From an uncultured Eubacteriales bacterium (lineage in GTDB: Bacteria > Bacillota > Clostridia > Lachnospirales > Lachnospiraceae), in NCBI GenBank assembly GCA_900319795.1, contig ONPU01000001.1:62001-126000 (forward strand): a DNA stretch of 64,000 nt. Reading direction: 5' to 3'. The position numbers and the translations under genes are program-made. Shown here in pieces: positions 17,405 to 26,437 of the stretch. Position 1 is the first letter of the stretch; each line of letters starts with the position of its first letter. The notes beneath the pieces were generated by a model. It was not told the DNA's origin. It made no database searches and saw only the letters and a program-made list of their open reading frames with translations.

Positions 17405-18799
17405 ATGGCAGATATGATGAAAAAAGTTCCTGTCAGGGAACAGGATCCGAAAGTACGCGCCGCTAATTTTGATGAAGTGTGTCTCGGATATAATGAAGAA
17501 GAAGCCGTGAGGGAAGCGGAACGGTGCCTTGGCTGTAAGAATGCTTCCTGTATAAAAGGATGTCCGGTCGATATCCGCATTAATGATTTTATCGCGGAAG
17601 TAAAGAAGAAGGATTATGAGAAAGCCTATCAGATCATCTCCGAATCCAGTTCTCTTCCGGCTGTCTGCGGACGCGTCTGTCCTCAGGAAAGACAGTGCGA
17701 AGGACAGTGTGTAAGAGGAAAGAAAGGCGAAGCGATTTCGATCGGCAAACTGGAACGCTTTGTAGCGGACTGGGCCAGAGAGAACGGAATCCTTCCGAAG
17801 ACGGAGGCGAAACCGAACGGCCATAAAATAGCGATTGTCGGCTCCGGACCTGCCGGACTGACCTGCGCGGGCGATCTCGCGAGAATGGGATATGATGTCA
17901 CGATCTACGAAGCCCTCCACAAAGCAGGCGGCGTGCTCACTTACGGCATTCCCGAGTTCCGTCTTCCGAAGGAAGAAGTGGTGGCTAAGGAAGTGGCAAA
18001 TGTGGAATCGCTCGGAGTTAAGATCCGCACGGACGTGATTATCGGAAGAACCGAGTCCGTCGACGAACTCCTGGAAGAGGGATACGAAGCCGTCTTTATC
18101 GGTTCCGGCGCCGGACTTCCGATGTTTATGGGAATTCCCGGAGAAAACGCGAACGGTGTATTTTCCGCGAATGAATACCTGACCAGAAACAATCTCATGA
18201 AAGCATTCCGCGATGATTACGACACACCTGTTTACAAGGCGAAGAAAGCCGTAGTCGTGGGCGGCGGCAACGTGGCGATGGATGCCGCGAGGACCGCTTT
18301 AAGGCTCGGCGCGGACGTCCATCTGGTCTACAGAAGATCCGAAGCGGAGCTTCCCGCGAGGGCCGAAGAAGTGCATCATGCGAAAGAAGAGGGAATTCAG
18401 TTTGACCTTCTGACAAACCCCGTGGAGATCCTCACGGATGAAAATGACTGTGTCCGCGGGATCCGCTGCATCCGGATGGAACTCGGAGAGCCCGACGCGT
18501 CCGGCAGAAGACGCCCGGTTCCGATCGAAGGCAGTGAATTTGAAATGGAGTGCGACGCGGTCATCATGGCCCTCGGTACTTCGCCGAATCCGCTGATTTC
18601 CTCCACAACCGTCGGTCTCGACGTGAACAGGAGAAAGTGCATCATCGCGGACGAAGCAACCGGCGCCACGACAAAGGAAGGCGTCTACGCGGGTGGAGAC
18701 GCTGTGACGGGAGCCGCGACCGTAATCCTCGCGATGGGCGCGGGCAAGACGGGAGCTGCCGGAATCGACGCGTTTATCCGTGAAAAATACGGAGAATAA
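17405..18799 (+). CDS. nfnB: NfnB: NADPH-dependent glutamate synthase-like subunit
   Basis: This 464-residue protein has the GltD/NfnB plan. An N-terminal domain has two 4Fe-4S cysteine sets (CLGCKNASCIKGCPV near 42-56 and CGRVCPQERQCEGQC near 90-104). The FAD Rossmann motif IAIVGSGPAGLTCAGDLAR is near 145, and an NADP-binding GGGNVAMDAARTALRLGA sits near 290. With NfnA it would use reduced ferredoxin plus NADH to make NADPH, linking fermentation redox balance to biosynthesis. A large glutamate synthase subunit (GltB) is absent nearby, which favours Nfn over glutamate synthase. A terminator-like hairpin follows 10 bases after the stop. Confidence 0.9.
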   Translation: MADMMKKVPVREQDPKVRAANFDEVCLGYNEEEAVREAERCLGCKNASCIKGCPVDIRINDFIAEVKKKDYEKAYQIISESSSLPAVCGRVCPQERQCEGQCVRGKKGEAISIGKLERFVADWARENGILPKTEAKPNGHKIAIVGSGPAGLTCAGDLARMGYDVTIYEALHKAGGVLTYGIPEFRLPKEEVVAKEVANVESLGVKIRTDVIIGRTESVDELLEEGYEAVFIGSGAGLPMFMGIPGENANGVFSANEYLTRNNLMKAFRDDYDTPVYKAKKAVVVGGGNVAMDAARTALRLGADVHLVYRRSEAELPARAEEVHHAKEEGIQFDLLTNPVEILTDENDCVRGIRCIRMELGEPDASGRRRPVPIEGSEFEMECDAVIMALGTSPNPLISSTTVGLDVNRRKCIIADEATGATTKEGVYAGGDAVTGAATVILAMGAGKTGAAGIDAFIREKYGE

Positions 18800-18809
18800 A
18801 AGGAAAGGG

Positions 18810-18844
18810 ACGGAGTGAGCATGTTCACGGCTCCTCCGTTTTTT
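18810..18844 (+). terminator. Terminator-like hairpin between nfnB and rlmH
   Basis: ACGGAG (18810-18815) pairs with CTCCGT (18833-18838), with an inner TGA/TCA stem, followed by six T residues (18839-18844). The T-run ends only 7 bases before the rlmH ATG, so any transcript starting upstream must read through it, or the rlmH leader overlaps it. Confidence 0.7.
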
Positions 18845-18851
18845 GAAAGAG

Positions 18852-19331
18852 ATGAATGTAAAAATCATCTGTGCCGGAAAGGTGAAAGAACAGTTTTACC
18901 GGGAAGCCGCCGCGGAATACCTGAAAAGGCTGAAGCGGTTCGCGAAGTTCGAAATAAAAGAAGTAAAGGACGAACCGACCGATTCCGACCTTTCGGGCAG
19001 AATCAATGAGATGGCCAGGGAAAAAGAGGGAGCGCGGATGCTGGAGTCCATTCGTCCGGGGGATTACGTGATCGCGCTCGCGATTGACGGCAAAACCTAT
19101 GATTCGCTGTCCTGGTCGAAACACCTTGACGAACTCTTTCTCGACGGGCACAGCTCCCTTGTATTTGTCATCGGCGGCAGTACCGGCCTTTCGGAGGCGG
19201 TCCTGAAGAGGGCGGATGAACATCTGAGCTTCTCAAGGTTTACATTTCCCCATCAGCTGATGAGAGTGATCCTTCTGGAACAGATCTACAGGGCTTTTAA
19301 GATCCGAAGCGGGGAAGAATACCATAAATGA
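18852..19331 (+). CDS. rlmH: 23S rRNA (pseudouridine1915-N3)-methyltransferase RlmH
   Basis: This 159-residue SPOUT methyltransferase has a SAM-binding trefoil knot with FVIGGSTGLSEAVL (about 99-112) and the family C-terminus LLEQIYRAFKIRSGEEYHK. It methylates N3 of pseudouridine 1915 in helix 69 of 23S rRNA on the assembled 70S ribosome. An in-frame TTG lies at 18843 inside the terminator T-run; the ATG at 18852 gives the usual family length and is preferred. A new promoter follows it, so it ends its unit. Confidence 0.94.
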   Translation: MNVKIICAGKVKEQFYREAAAEYLKRLKRFAKFEIKEVKDEPTDSDLSGRINEMAREKEGARMLESIRPGDYVIALAIDGKTYDSLSWSKHLDELFLDGHSSLVFVIGGSTGLSEAVLKRADEHLSFSRFTFPHQLMRVILLEQIYRAFKIRSGEEYHK

Positions 19332-19360
19332 GAATCAGTTTGCGGACGCTTTGGCCTCTT

Positions 19361-19390
19361 TTGACGTCCCGCCGCTCATTATGGTAAAGT
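19361..19390 (+). promoter_or_regulatory. Promoter for the phoH-ybeY-proA-miaB-mutSL-miaA unit
   Basis: TTGACG (19361-19366) and TAAAGT (19385-19390), with TGG directly before it, are separated by 18 bases. It lies about 80 bases before phoH in the only sizeable gap ahead of that gene. Confidence 0.65.
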
Positions 19391-19472
19391 AGAAATCACT
19401 TTATGACGCCGCATACGGGGCGGTGCATATGATGTTTGAAGTGTTTTTTATCAGAACGGAGTTATAGGAATT

Positions 19473-20480
19473 TTGGCGGAAGTACAAATCGGAATACCGG
19501 CTGAACACGCAGCCAATATTTACGGAGAACTGGATACACATCTCAGGAAAATCGAGAAATCACTCGGAATCACCGTTGTCCAAAGGGATGATTCCGTAAA
19601 ACTGATCGGGGATGACGAGGACGTGGAAAAGGGGAAGAAGCTGTTTGCCATGCTTCTTGCTCTTTCGGCGCGCGGCAATACGATCACCGAGCAGAATGTC
19701 AATTATGCCCTGACGCTTCTGGCGGAGAAGAAGGAACAGCGCCTGGTTGAGATCGACAGGGAGATCATCATCCATACGATGTCCGGAAGACCGGTAAAGC
19801 CGAAGACTGTCGGGCAGAAAGAGTATATTGATTCGATTAACGAAAATATGATCAGCTTCGGGATCGGCCCGGCAGGTACCGGAAAGACCTATCTGGCCAT
19901 GGCCATGGCCATCCGGGCATTCCGTGCCGGAGAGGTTTCGAGAATCATCCTCACCAGACCGGCGATTGAGGCCGGTGAAAAACTGGGCTTTCTGCCAGGT
20001 GATCTCCAAAGCAAGATCGACCCCTATCTGCGCCCGCTCTATGATGCGCTCTATGAGATTATGGGTGCCGAGGCGTATCTGAGAAACAGCGAGAAGGGCC
20101 TCATCGAAGTGGCGCCGCTTGCCTATATGAGAGGACGTACGCTTGACAATGCCTTCATCATCCTCGACGAAGCGCAGAATACCTCGCCTTCCCAGATGAA
20201 GATGTTCCTGACCAGAATCGGTTTCGGCTCGAAAGTGGTCATCACCGGCGACAGAACGCAGAAGGACCTGCCTGCCGGAACGGCCAGCGGCCTCGACATC
20301 GCGCTCAGGGTGCTGAGAAAGACCGAAGGAATCGGCTTTATCGAATTGTCGAGCAAAGACGTAGTCCGGCATCCTCTGGTACAGAAGATCGTCGAAGCGT
20401 ATGAGCGATACGAGAATCGCATTAATGCGAGGGAAATGAAAAACGTCAGAGAAGTTCATGTGAAAAGGAGCCGGAATTGA
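19473..20480 (+). CDS. phoH: PhoH-family ATPase
   Basis: This 335-residue protein has an N-terminal KH-like region (about 1-90) and a PhoH ATPase core with Walker A IGPAGTGKTYLAMAMAI (about 135-150), ILTRPAIEAGEKLGFLPG, and Walker B with FIILDEAQNTSPSQMKMFLTR. PhoH proteins are RNA-linked ATPases of the cytoplasm, commonly paired with the rRNA-maturation nuclease YbeY, as here. The start is a TTG at 19473 with an ATAGGA site; no ATG in the conserved N-terminus offers a better choice. The stop overlaps the ybeY start. Confidence 0.93.
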   Translation: MAEVQIGIPAEHAANIYGELDTHLRKIEKSLGITVVQRDDSVKLIGDDEDVEKGKKLFAMLLALSARGNTITEQNVNYALTLLAEKKEQRLVEIDREIIIHTMSGRPVKPKTVGQKEYIDSINENMISFGIGPAGTGKTYLAMAMAIRAFRAGEVSRIILTRPAIEAGEKLGFLPGDLQSKIDPYLRPLYDALYEIMGAEAYLRNSEKGLIEVAPLAYMRGRTLDNAFIILDEAQNTSPSQMKMFLTRIGFGSKVVITGDRTQKDLPAGTASGLDIALRVLRKTEGIGFIELSSKDVVRHPLVQKIVEAYERYENRINAREMKNVREVHVKRSRN

Positions 20481-21022
20481 TTAAGATCTGGTACGAAGAT
20501 GAATGCGGTTTCCGCCTTCCCGACGCGGGAAAATGGAATCTTTCCGAAGAGTTCGGCGATCCCGTCAAATGCGCCGAAAAAGTGGCGATGGCCGTTCTTT
20601 CGCATGAGGGCCTTACGGAAGAGGCGGAACTGTCACTGACCGTGACGGATGCGGATAATATGCGTGTCATTAACCGTGAGCAAAGGGATATTGACAGCAC
20701 TACGGATGTGCTGTCATTTCCGGCATTCGATTATTCAGAACCCGCTGCATTTTCAGAAGCGCTGAATGATCCATTTTCAAAAGATCCGGATTCCGGGAGG
20801 CTTCTCCTCGGGGATATCGTGATCTGCGCGGACAGAGTCGTTTCTCAGGCTGAGGAATACGGGCATTCCGAAATACGGGAATACGCTTTTCTCATTGCGC
20901 ACAGCGTCCTGCACCTCATCGGCTACGACCATATGACGGAGGAAGAGGCGGAAGTGATGTTTCAGAAGCAGGAGCTCATCCTGAACGGCCTCAGACTTTC
21001 GAGAACACTGATGGCGAGATGA
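20477..21022 (+). CDS. ybeY: Endoribonuclease YbeY (rRNA maturation)
   Basis: This 181-residue metalloprotease-fold RNase has the zinc motif HSVLHLIGYDH (about 138-148; H-x3-H-x5-H) and the preceding VLSFPAFDY and LLLGDIVICADRV segments. YbeY acts in 16S rRNA 3'-end processing and quality control of 70S ribosomes. The start is TTG at 20477, which overlaps the phoH TGA as TTGA, with AAGGAG upstream, so translation is coupled. It is somewhat longer than the E. coli protein (155 residues) owing to an insertion near residues 85-105. Confidence 0.93.
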   Translation: MIKIWYEDECGFRLPDAGKWNLSEEFGDPVKCAEKVAMAVLSHEGLTEEAELSLTVTDADNMRVINREQRDIDSTTDVLSFPAFDYSEPAAFSEALNDPFSKDPDSGRLLLGDIVICADRVVSQAEEYGHSEIREYAFLIAHSVLHLIGYDHMTEEEAEVMFQKQELILNGLRLSRTLMAR

Positions 21023-21052
21023 TCTTCATCATATGATAAAAAAACGGAGGAA

Positions 21053-22321
21053 ATGATGATGAACGGAAATCCTGACCTCTATCTGGAAACAATCGGCAAA
21101 AACGCGAAGGAAGCGTCTGTGATCCTTATGAAGACACAGACGTCTCTGAAAAACCGGGTGCTTCAGGACGCGGCGGACGCGCTGATCAGCCGCTCGTCGG
21201 AAATTCTCGAGGCGAATGCCCTCGACCGGGACGCGGCAAGGAAAAGCGGAATGGCGGAAGGACTTTACGACCGTCTGGCCCTTACGGAAGAGCGGATCCG
21301 CGGGATGGCGGAAGGCCTTCGGGAAATTGCCCTTTTAGAAGACCCGATCGGCTCTGTCTCAGAGATGAAAAAGCGTCCGAACGGCCTTATCATTGGCAAA
21401 ATGACAGTTCCTCTCGGAGTCATCGGCGTGATTTACGAAGCGCGCCCCAATGTCACTTCGGATGTATTCGGCCTTTGCTTTAAGACCGGTAATGCCGCGG
21501 TTTTGAAGGGCGGAAGCGACGCGCTTCAGTCCAACATCGCGGTGACGAATATTATCCGTTCCGTTCTGGAAGCAAATGGGCTTCCTATGGACTCGCTGCA
21601 GCTGATCGAGGATACGAGACGTGAGACGACGCGCGCGTTTATGCACCTTGACCGCTATATCGATCTTCTGATTCCGCGAGGAGGGGCAGGCCTGATCCGC
21701 ACGGTTGTAAAAGAGAGCACCATCCCCGTGATCGAAACCGGGACCGGAAACTGCCACATTTACGTGGATGAGAGCGCGGATATCGGGATGGCCGTGAATA
21801 TCATTTTCAACGCGAAAACACAGAGAATCGGCGTCTGCAATGCTGCGGAATCCCTGGTCGTCCATGAGAAGATCCGGGAAAAACTGCTTCCTGCGCTTGA
21901 GGAGAAGCTGAAGACAAAAAATGTCGAGCTCCGGGCCGATGAACCCGCGAGAGAATATCTTCAAGACGCGAAATGCGCCGTTCCCGAAGACTGGGGGACA
22001 GAGTATCTCGACTATATTCTGTCAATTAAGACCGTCGCGGATATCGGTGAAGCGATCAGACATATCAACCGCTACAATACCGGACATTCGGAGTGTATTG
22101 TTACATCCGACTACGCGAATGCCCAGCGCTTCTTAAGAGAAATTGACGCCGCGGCCGTCTATGTCAACGCCTCCACACGTTTTACGGACGGAAATGAGTT
22201 TGGTTTCGGAGCGGAAATCGGAATCAGCACACAGAAAATGCATGCGAGGGGGCCGATGGGACTTCCTGCGCTTACGAGTTACAAATATATCATTTACGGA
22301 GAAGGACAGATCAGGGAATAA
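21053..22321 (+). CDS. proA: Gamma-glutamyl phosphate reductase
   Basis: This 422-residue aldehyde-dehydrogenase-fold enzyme reduces glutamyl 5-phosphate to glutamate semialdehyde, the second step of proline synthesis. The catalytic cysteine is in [15 protein letters not shown] (about 263). The nucleotide-binding segment [17 protein letters not shown] and C-terminal [21 protein letters not shown] also match. Three consecutive ATG codons follow GGAGGAA, so the exact start could be 21053 or 21056. proB is absent here. Its stop abuts the miaB start (1-base gap), so it is embedded in a tRNA-modification/repair operon. Confidence 0.94.
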   Translation: MMMNGNPDLYLETIGKNAKEASVILMKTQTSLKNRVLQDAADALISRSSEILEANALDRDAARKSGMAEGLYDRLALTEERIRGMAEGLREIALLEDPIGSVSEMKKRPNGLIIGKMTVPLGVIGVIYEARPNVTSDVFGLCFKTGNAAVLKGGSDALQSNIAVTNIIRSVLEANGLPMDSLQLIEDTRRETTRAFMHLDRYIDLLIPRGGAGLIRTVVKESTIPVIETGTGNCHIYVDESADIGMAVNIIFNAKTQRIGVCNAAESLVVHEKIREKLLPALEEKLKTKNVELRADEPAREYLQDAKCAVPEDWGTEYLDYILSIKTVADIGEAIRHINRYNTGHSECIVTSDYANAQRFLREIDAAAVYVNASTRFTDGNEFGFGAEIGISTQKMHARGPMGLPALTSYKYIIYGEGQIRE

Positions 22322-22322
22322 G

Positions 22323-23768
22323 ATGAGTAGGAACAGAAAGCCTCTTTTTACGGATCAGCCGGCGAGGCCGGCTTTGGAGGAAGCCGAACTGCAGAAGACC
22401 CATATGAGAAGGGTGAGGCAGAAAACGGAACAGATCGCCAATGAGAAGGGCCGCCCTTTAAAAGGCTGTGTCGTGACATTCGGCTGTCAGATGAACGCGA
22501 GGGATTCCGAGAAGCTGCGCGGAGTTTTGGAAGAGTGCGGGTTTGAGCAGACGGATGACGAGAAAGAAGCGGATCTGATCCTCTTCAATACCTGCACCAT
22601 ACGGGAGCATGCGGACCAGCATCTCTACGGAAGGCTCGGAGAAGCTGCCGGCCTTAAAAAGAAGAATCCGGATCTCATTATCGGACTTTGCGGCTGCATG
22701 ATGCAGGAAGAGCAGATCGTACGGAAGATCCGCTCCAGCTATCCCGCTGTAAGCCTTATATTCGGTACACATAATCTCTTTACGCTTCCGATGCTCCTCG
22801 ACCGTGTTCTGGAGGAAAAGAGACGTGTCATCGAGCTCTGGAACGGAACGGACATGATTGTGGAGGACCTTCCTTCCAAAAGAAAATATCCGTTCAAAGC
22901 CGGCGTGAATATTACTTTCGGCTGCAACAATTTCTGCAGTTACTGTATCGTCCCCTATGTGAGGGGACGTGAGCGTTCGCGCGACCCGGAGGAAATTCTG
23001 AAGGAAGTCAGGAGCCTTGCCGCCGACGGCGTGAAGGAAATCATGCTGCTCGGACAGAATGTCAATTCCTACCGCGGCGGAGAGGGACCGGAAGGGTCCT
23101 TCCCGGGGCTTCTTGAAGCAGTGTGCCGGGTAGACGGGATCGAACGGATCCGCTTTATGACGTCTCATCCGAAGGACCTGTCCGACGAACTGATCGAAGT
23201 GATTGCCCGCAATGAAAAAATATGCAGGCACATCCATCTGCCCGTCCAGTCCGGCAGCAGCCGGATCCTTGAGAAGATGAACAGACGCTATACAAGGGAG
23301 CATTATCTGGACCTTGTGGCAAAAATCCGCAGGGCGATACCGGATGTCTCTTTGACGACCGATCTGATCGTCGCTTTTCCGGGAGAGACGGAAGAGGATT
23401 TTCAGGATACGCTGACCCTCGTCGACGAGGTCGGCTTTGACAGCGTCTTTACATTTATCTATTCCGTAAGAAACGGAACGCCCGCGGCGACCATGCCGGA
23501 CCAGATACCGGAAGACGTGGCTCACGAGCGGTTTGACCGTCTCCTCACACTCGTCCAGAAGAGGGGGCAGGAAATGTCTTCCCGCTTCGAGGGACAGACT
23601 CTTCCGGTTCTCGTGGAAGAGAAAAACCGGACTCCCGGGATGGTGACAGGACGTACCAGCCATAATCTGACCGTCCATTTTGAAGGAGACGAATCTCTGA
23701 TCGGCAAGATCGTTCCCGTGTATCTTGCGGAAAGCCGCGGCTTTTACTATTTCGGAAAGATGAGGTAA
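22323..23768 (+). CDS. miaB: tRNA-2-methylthio-N6-dimethylallyladenosine synthase MiaB
   Basis: This 481-residue radical-SAM methylthiotransferase acts at A37 of tRNAs reading UNN codons. The UPF0004 domain begins TFGCQMNARDSEKL, which marks MiaB. The radical-SAM cysteines are in GCNNFCSYCIVPYVRGRERS (about 200-219), and a TRAM domain ends the protein. The frame is open upstream inside proA, but the ATG at 22323 directly after the proA stop starts the conserved protein. It supplies the second step after MiaA, whose gene closes this same cluster at 28357. Confidence 0.95.
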   Translation: MSRNRKPLFTDQPARPALEEAELQKTHMRRVRQKTEQIANEKGRPLKGCVVTFGCQMNARDSEKLRGVLEECGFEQTDDEKEADLILFNTCTIREHADQHLYGRLGEAAGLKKKNPDLIIGLCGCMMQEEQIVRKIRSSYPAVSLIFGTHNLFTLPMLLDRVLEEKRRVIELWNGTDMIVEDLPSKRKYPFKAGVNITFGCNNFCSYCIVPYVRGRERSRDPEEILKEVRSLAADGVKEIMLLGQNVNSYRGGEGPEGSFPGLLEAVCRVDGIERIRFMTSHPKDLSDELIEVIARNEKICRHIHLPVQSGSSRILEKMNRRYTREHYLDLVAKIRRAIPDVSLTTDLIVAFPGETEEDFQDTLTLVDEVGFDSVFTFIYSVRNGTPAATMPDQIPEDVAHERFDRLLTLVQKRGQEMSSRFEGQTLPVLVEEKNRTPGMVTGRTSHNLTVHFEGDESLIGKIVPVYLAESRGFYYFGKMR

Positions 23769-23772
23769 AACA

Positions 23773-26418
23773 ATGGCATTATCACCGATGATGCAGGAGT
23801 ATCTCCGGACGAAAGAACAGTACGCGGACTGTATCCTCATGTGCAGGATCGGCGACTTCTACGAGATGTTCTTCGACGACGCGCTTACTGTTTCCAAAGA
23901 ACTGGAACTGACATTGACCGGAAAAGACTGCGGCCTGCCGGAACGGGCCCCGATGTGCGGCGTTCCGTGGCACGCGCTGGATACCTATCTCGGACGGCTT
24001 GTCAAACTCGGCTATAAAGTGGCCCTGCTGGATCAGGTGCAGGATCCGAAAGAGGCCAAGGGACTTGTGAAGCGCGAAGTGACAAGAGTTGTCACTCCCG
24101 GAACCAATCTCGATCCCTCTTCCGTAGAAGAGGGGCGCAATAACTTCCTCGTTTCGATCGCGCAGAGCGGCGACCGCTTCGGAATCGCGGCTGCGGACGT
24201 GACGACGGGTGAGTTTATCGTTTCGGAAACAGACAGGCGGGACAAGCTGTTCGATGAACTGACGGTGCTTTCGCCTTCCGAGATCATCTGCAATGAGCTG
24301 TTCCTGATTTCGGGAATTGATACGGAAGAACTGAAAGAGCGGTTTCACTGCATTTTAAATCCCGTCGATGAGCGGATGTTCGAAGACGAACGGTGCGAGC
24401 AGATCCTGAAGGATCATTTCCATGTTCAGAGCATGGAAGGACTCGGCATGGATACGTTCCCGCTCGGCACAAGCGCCGCCGGGTCTCTTATGCAGTATCT
24501 CTTTGATACGCAGAAAACCGATCTGGCCCATATTACGCAGATCCGGCCGTATCACAACGAAGAGTATATGGTGCTCGGCGCTTCCACGATGCGCAATCTG
24601 GAACTCGTGGAAACCCTCCGCGAAAAGGAAAAACGGGGATCCCTTCTGTGGGTGCTCGACAAGACGCGCACGGCTATGGGCGCCAGAAAACTGCGCAGCT
24701 GGATCGAACAGCCTCTGATCCGGAAGGAACAGATCGAAGAGCGGCTCGACGCCGTCTCGTTCTTCGTGTCGGAGGAGATCACGCGGGCTGAACTGAGGGA
24801 ATATCTGACGCCGGTTTACGATCTGGAAAGACTGGCGGCCAGAATCAGCTATATGAGTGCCAACCCCAGAGACCTCGCTTCCATGAGGACTTCCCTTACA
24901 ATGCTTCCCCATATCCGGATGCTGATCGAAAACGCTTCCGGCTCTTTGCTTGGAGAACTTTGCGACGCGCTGGATCCGCTTGAAGATATATCGGACCTTC
25001 TTACGCGGGCCATTATAGACGATCCGCCTTTGGCGATGAAGGAGGGAGGTATTATCCGGGACGGCTACTCGCCGGAAGTGGACGAGCTGAGAACCGCTCA
25101 GAGAGACGGCGGAACCTGGCTTGCCTCTTTAGAGGCCCGGGAACGGGAGGAAACCGGTATTCATACCCTCCGCATCAAGTACAACCGCATCTTCGGGTAC
25201 TGCATCGAGGTGACCAATTCCTTTAAGGATCAGGTTCCCGAGCGCTATATCCGGCGGCAGACCCTTGCCGGATCGGAACGCTATACCACGCCGGAACTGA
25301 AGAGCCTGGAGGAAAAAATCCTCGGGGCTCAGGACAAGCTCTATCAGCTGGAATACGAGCTGTTTTCGGATGTCCGCAATGTACTCGCGGAAAATATTCC
25401 GAGAATTCAGAAGACCGCGGATGTGGTCGCGCAGCTGGACGTGCTCCAGTCCTTCGCGGAAGTATCCTCCGCAAACCGTTATGTGCGTCCTCACATCACT
25501 GAAGACGGGACGATTAAGATCAAAAACGGACGGCACCCGGTTGTGGAGAAAATGCTTCGCGCCGACAGCTTTGTTCCGAATGACACCATTCTCGATCTGA
25601 AGAAAAACAGGGTCTCCGTAATCACCGGACCCAATATGGCCGGAAAGTCGACCTATATGCGGCAGACGGCGCTGATCGTCCTCATGGCGCAGTGCGGATC
25701 CTTTGTGCCCTGCGACAAGGCGGAGATCGGGATCTGCGACCGCATTTTCACAAGAGTGGGAGCTTCCGACGATCTCGCGTCGGGGCAGAGCACCTTTATG
25801 GTGGAAATGACTGAAGTGGCGAATATCCTCCGCAACGCGACGAGGAAGAGCCTTCTCATTCTGGACGAGATAGGACGCGGGACCTCTACTTTTGACGGAC
25901 TGGCCCTTGCGTGGGCGATCACCGAATATATTGCCGATAAGAAACTGATCGGAGCGAGAACTCTGTTTGCGACGCATTATCACGAACTGACCGAGCTGGA
26001 AGGCAAGATCGACGGCATCAACAATTACTGCATCGCTGTAAGGGAAAATGAAGACGGAATCGTCTTCCTTCGAAAGATCGTGAAGGGCGGTGCGGATAAG
26101 AGCTACGGGATCCAGGTTGCCAGACTGGCAGGCGTTCCTGAAGCGGTGCTGTCCCGTGCCGACGACCTGGTATCACAGCTGATGACGGCCGATATTACGG
26201 AGGCCATCGAAGACATCGCTTCAAGCGGAAAGAAGAAAGTGAAGCTTCCGCATTATGATGATGTGGATATTGCCCAGATGTCGTTCTTCGACGCCATGCC
26301 GGATACCAATGTTCTGGATGAACTCCGGGACATCGACATCCAGACCCTCACTCCGATCGACGCCCTGAACGAACTCTACAGGCTGCAGAACAAACTGAAG
26401 AACCGCTGGAAAGGCTGA
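23773..26418 (+). CDS. mutS: DNA mismatch repair protein MutS
   Basis: This 881-residue protein shows all MutS domains. The N-terminal mismatch-binding domain has GDFYEMFFDDA (the Phe-x-Glu wedge), followed by connector, core and clamp. The ABC ATPase has TGPNMAGKSTYMRQ (about 623-636), SGQSTFMVEM and Walker B LILDEIGRGTSTFDGLALAW. The C-terminal tail carries a helix-turn-helix dimerisation segment. It recognises base mismatches in newly replicated DNA. mutL follows after 19 bases with a TAAGGAGATA ribosome site. Confidence 0.96.
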   Translation: MALSPMMQEYLRTKEQYADCILMCRIGDFYEMFFDDALTVSKELELTLTGKDCGLPERAPMCGVPWHALDTYLGRLVKLGYKVALLDQVQDPKEAKGLVKREVTRVVTPGTNLDPSSVEEGRNNFLVSIAQSGDRFGIAAADVTTGEFIVSETDRRDKLFDELTVLSPSEIICNELFLISGIDTEELKERFHCILNPVDERMFEDERCEQILKDHFHVQSMEGLGMDTFPLGTSAAGSLMQYLFDTQKTDLAHITQIRPYHNEEYMVLGASTMRNLELVETLREKEKRGSLLWVLDKTRTAMGARKLRSWIEQPLIRKEQIEERLDAVSFFVSEEITRAELREYLTPVYDLERLAARISYMSANPRDLASMRTSLTMLPHIRMLIENASGSLLGELCDALDPLEDISDLLTRAIIDDPPLAMKEGGIIRDGYSPEVDELRTAQRDGGTWLASLEAREREETGIHTLRIKYNRIFGYCIEVTNSFKDQVPERYIRRQTLAGSERYTTPELKSLEEKILGAQDKLYQLEYELFSDVRNVLAENIPRIQKTADVVAQLDVLQSFAEVSSANRYVRPHITEDGTIKIKNGRHPVVEKMLRADSFVPNDTILDLKKNRVSVITGPNMAGKSTYMRQTALIVLMAQCGSFVPCDKAEIGICDRIFTRVGASDDLASGQSTFMVEMTEVANILRNATRKSLLILDEIGRGTSTFDGLALAWAITEYIADKKLIGARTLFATHYHELTELEGKIDGINNYCIAVRENEDGIVFLRKIVKGGADKSYGIQVARLAGVPEAVLSRADDLVSQLMTADITEAIEDIASSGKKKVKLPHYDDVDIAQMSFFDAMPDTNVLDELRDIDIQTLTPIDALNELYRLQNKLKNRWKG

Positions 26419-26437
26419 CAGATAAGGAGATACAACC

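Noticed and set aside
22143..22323. An N-terminal extension of miaB into proA
   Set aside because: The frame is open but proA is coding there, and MiaB homology starts after the ATG at 22323.
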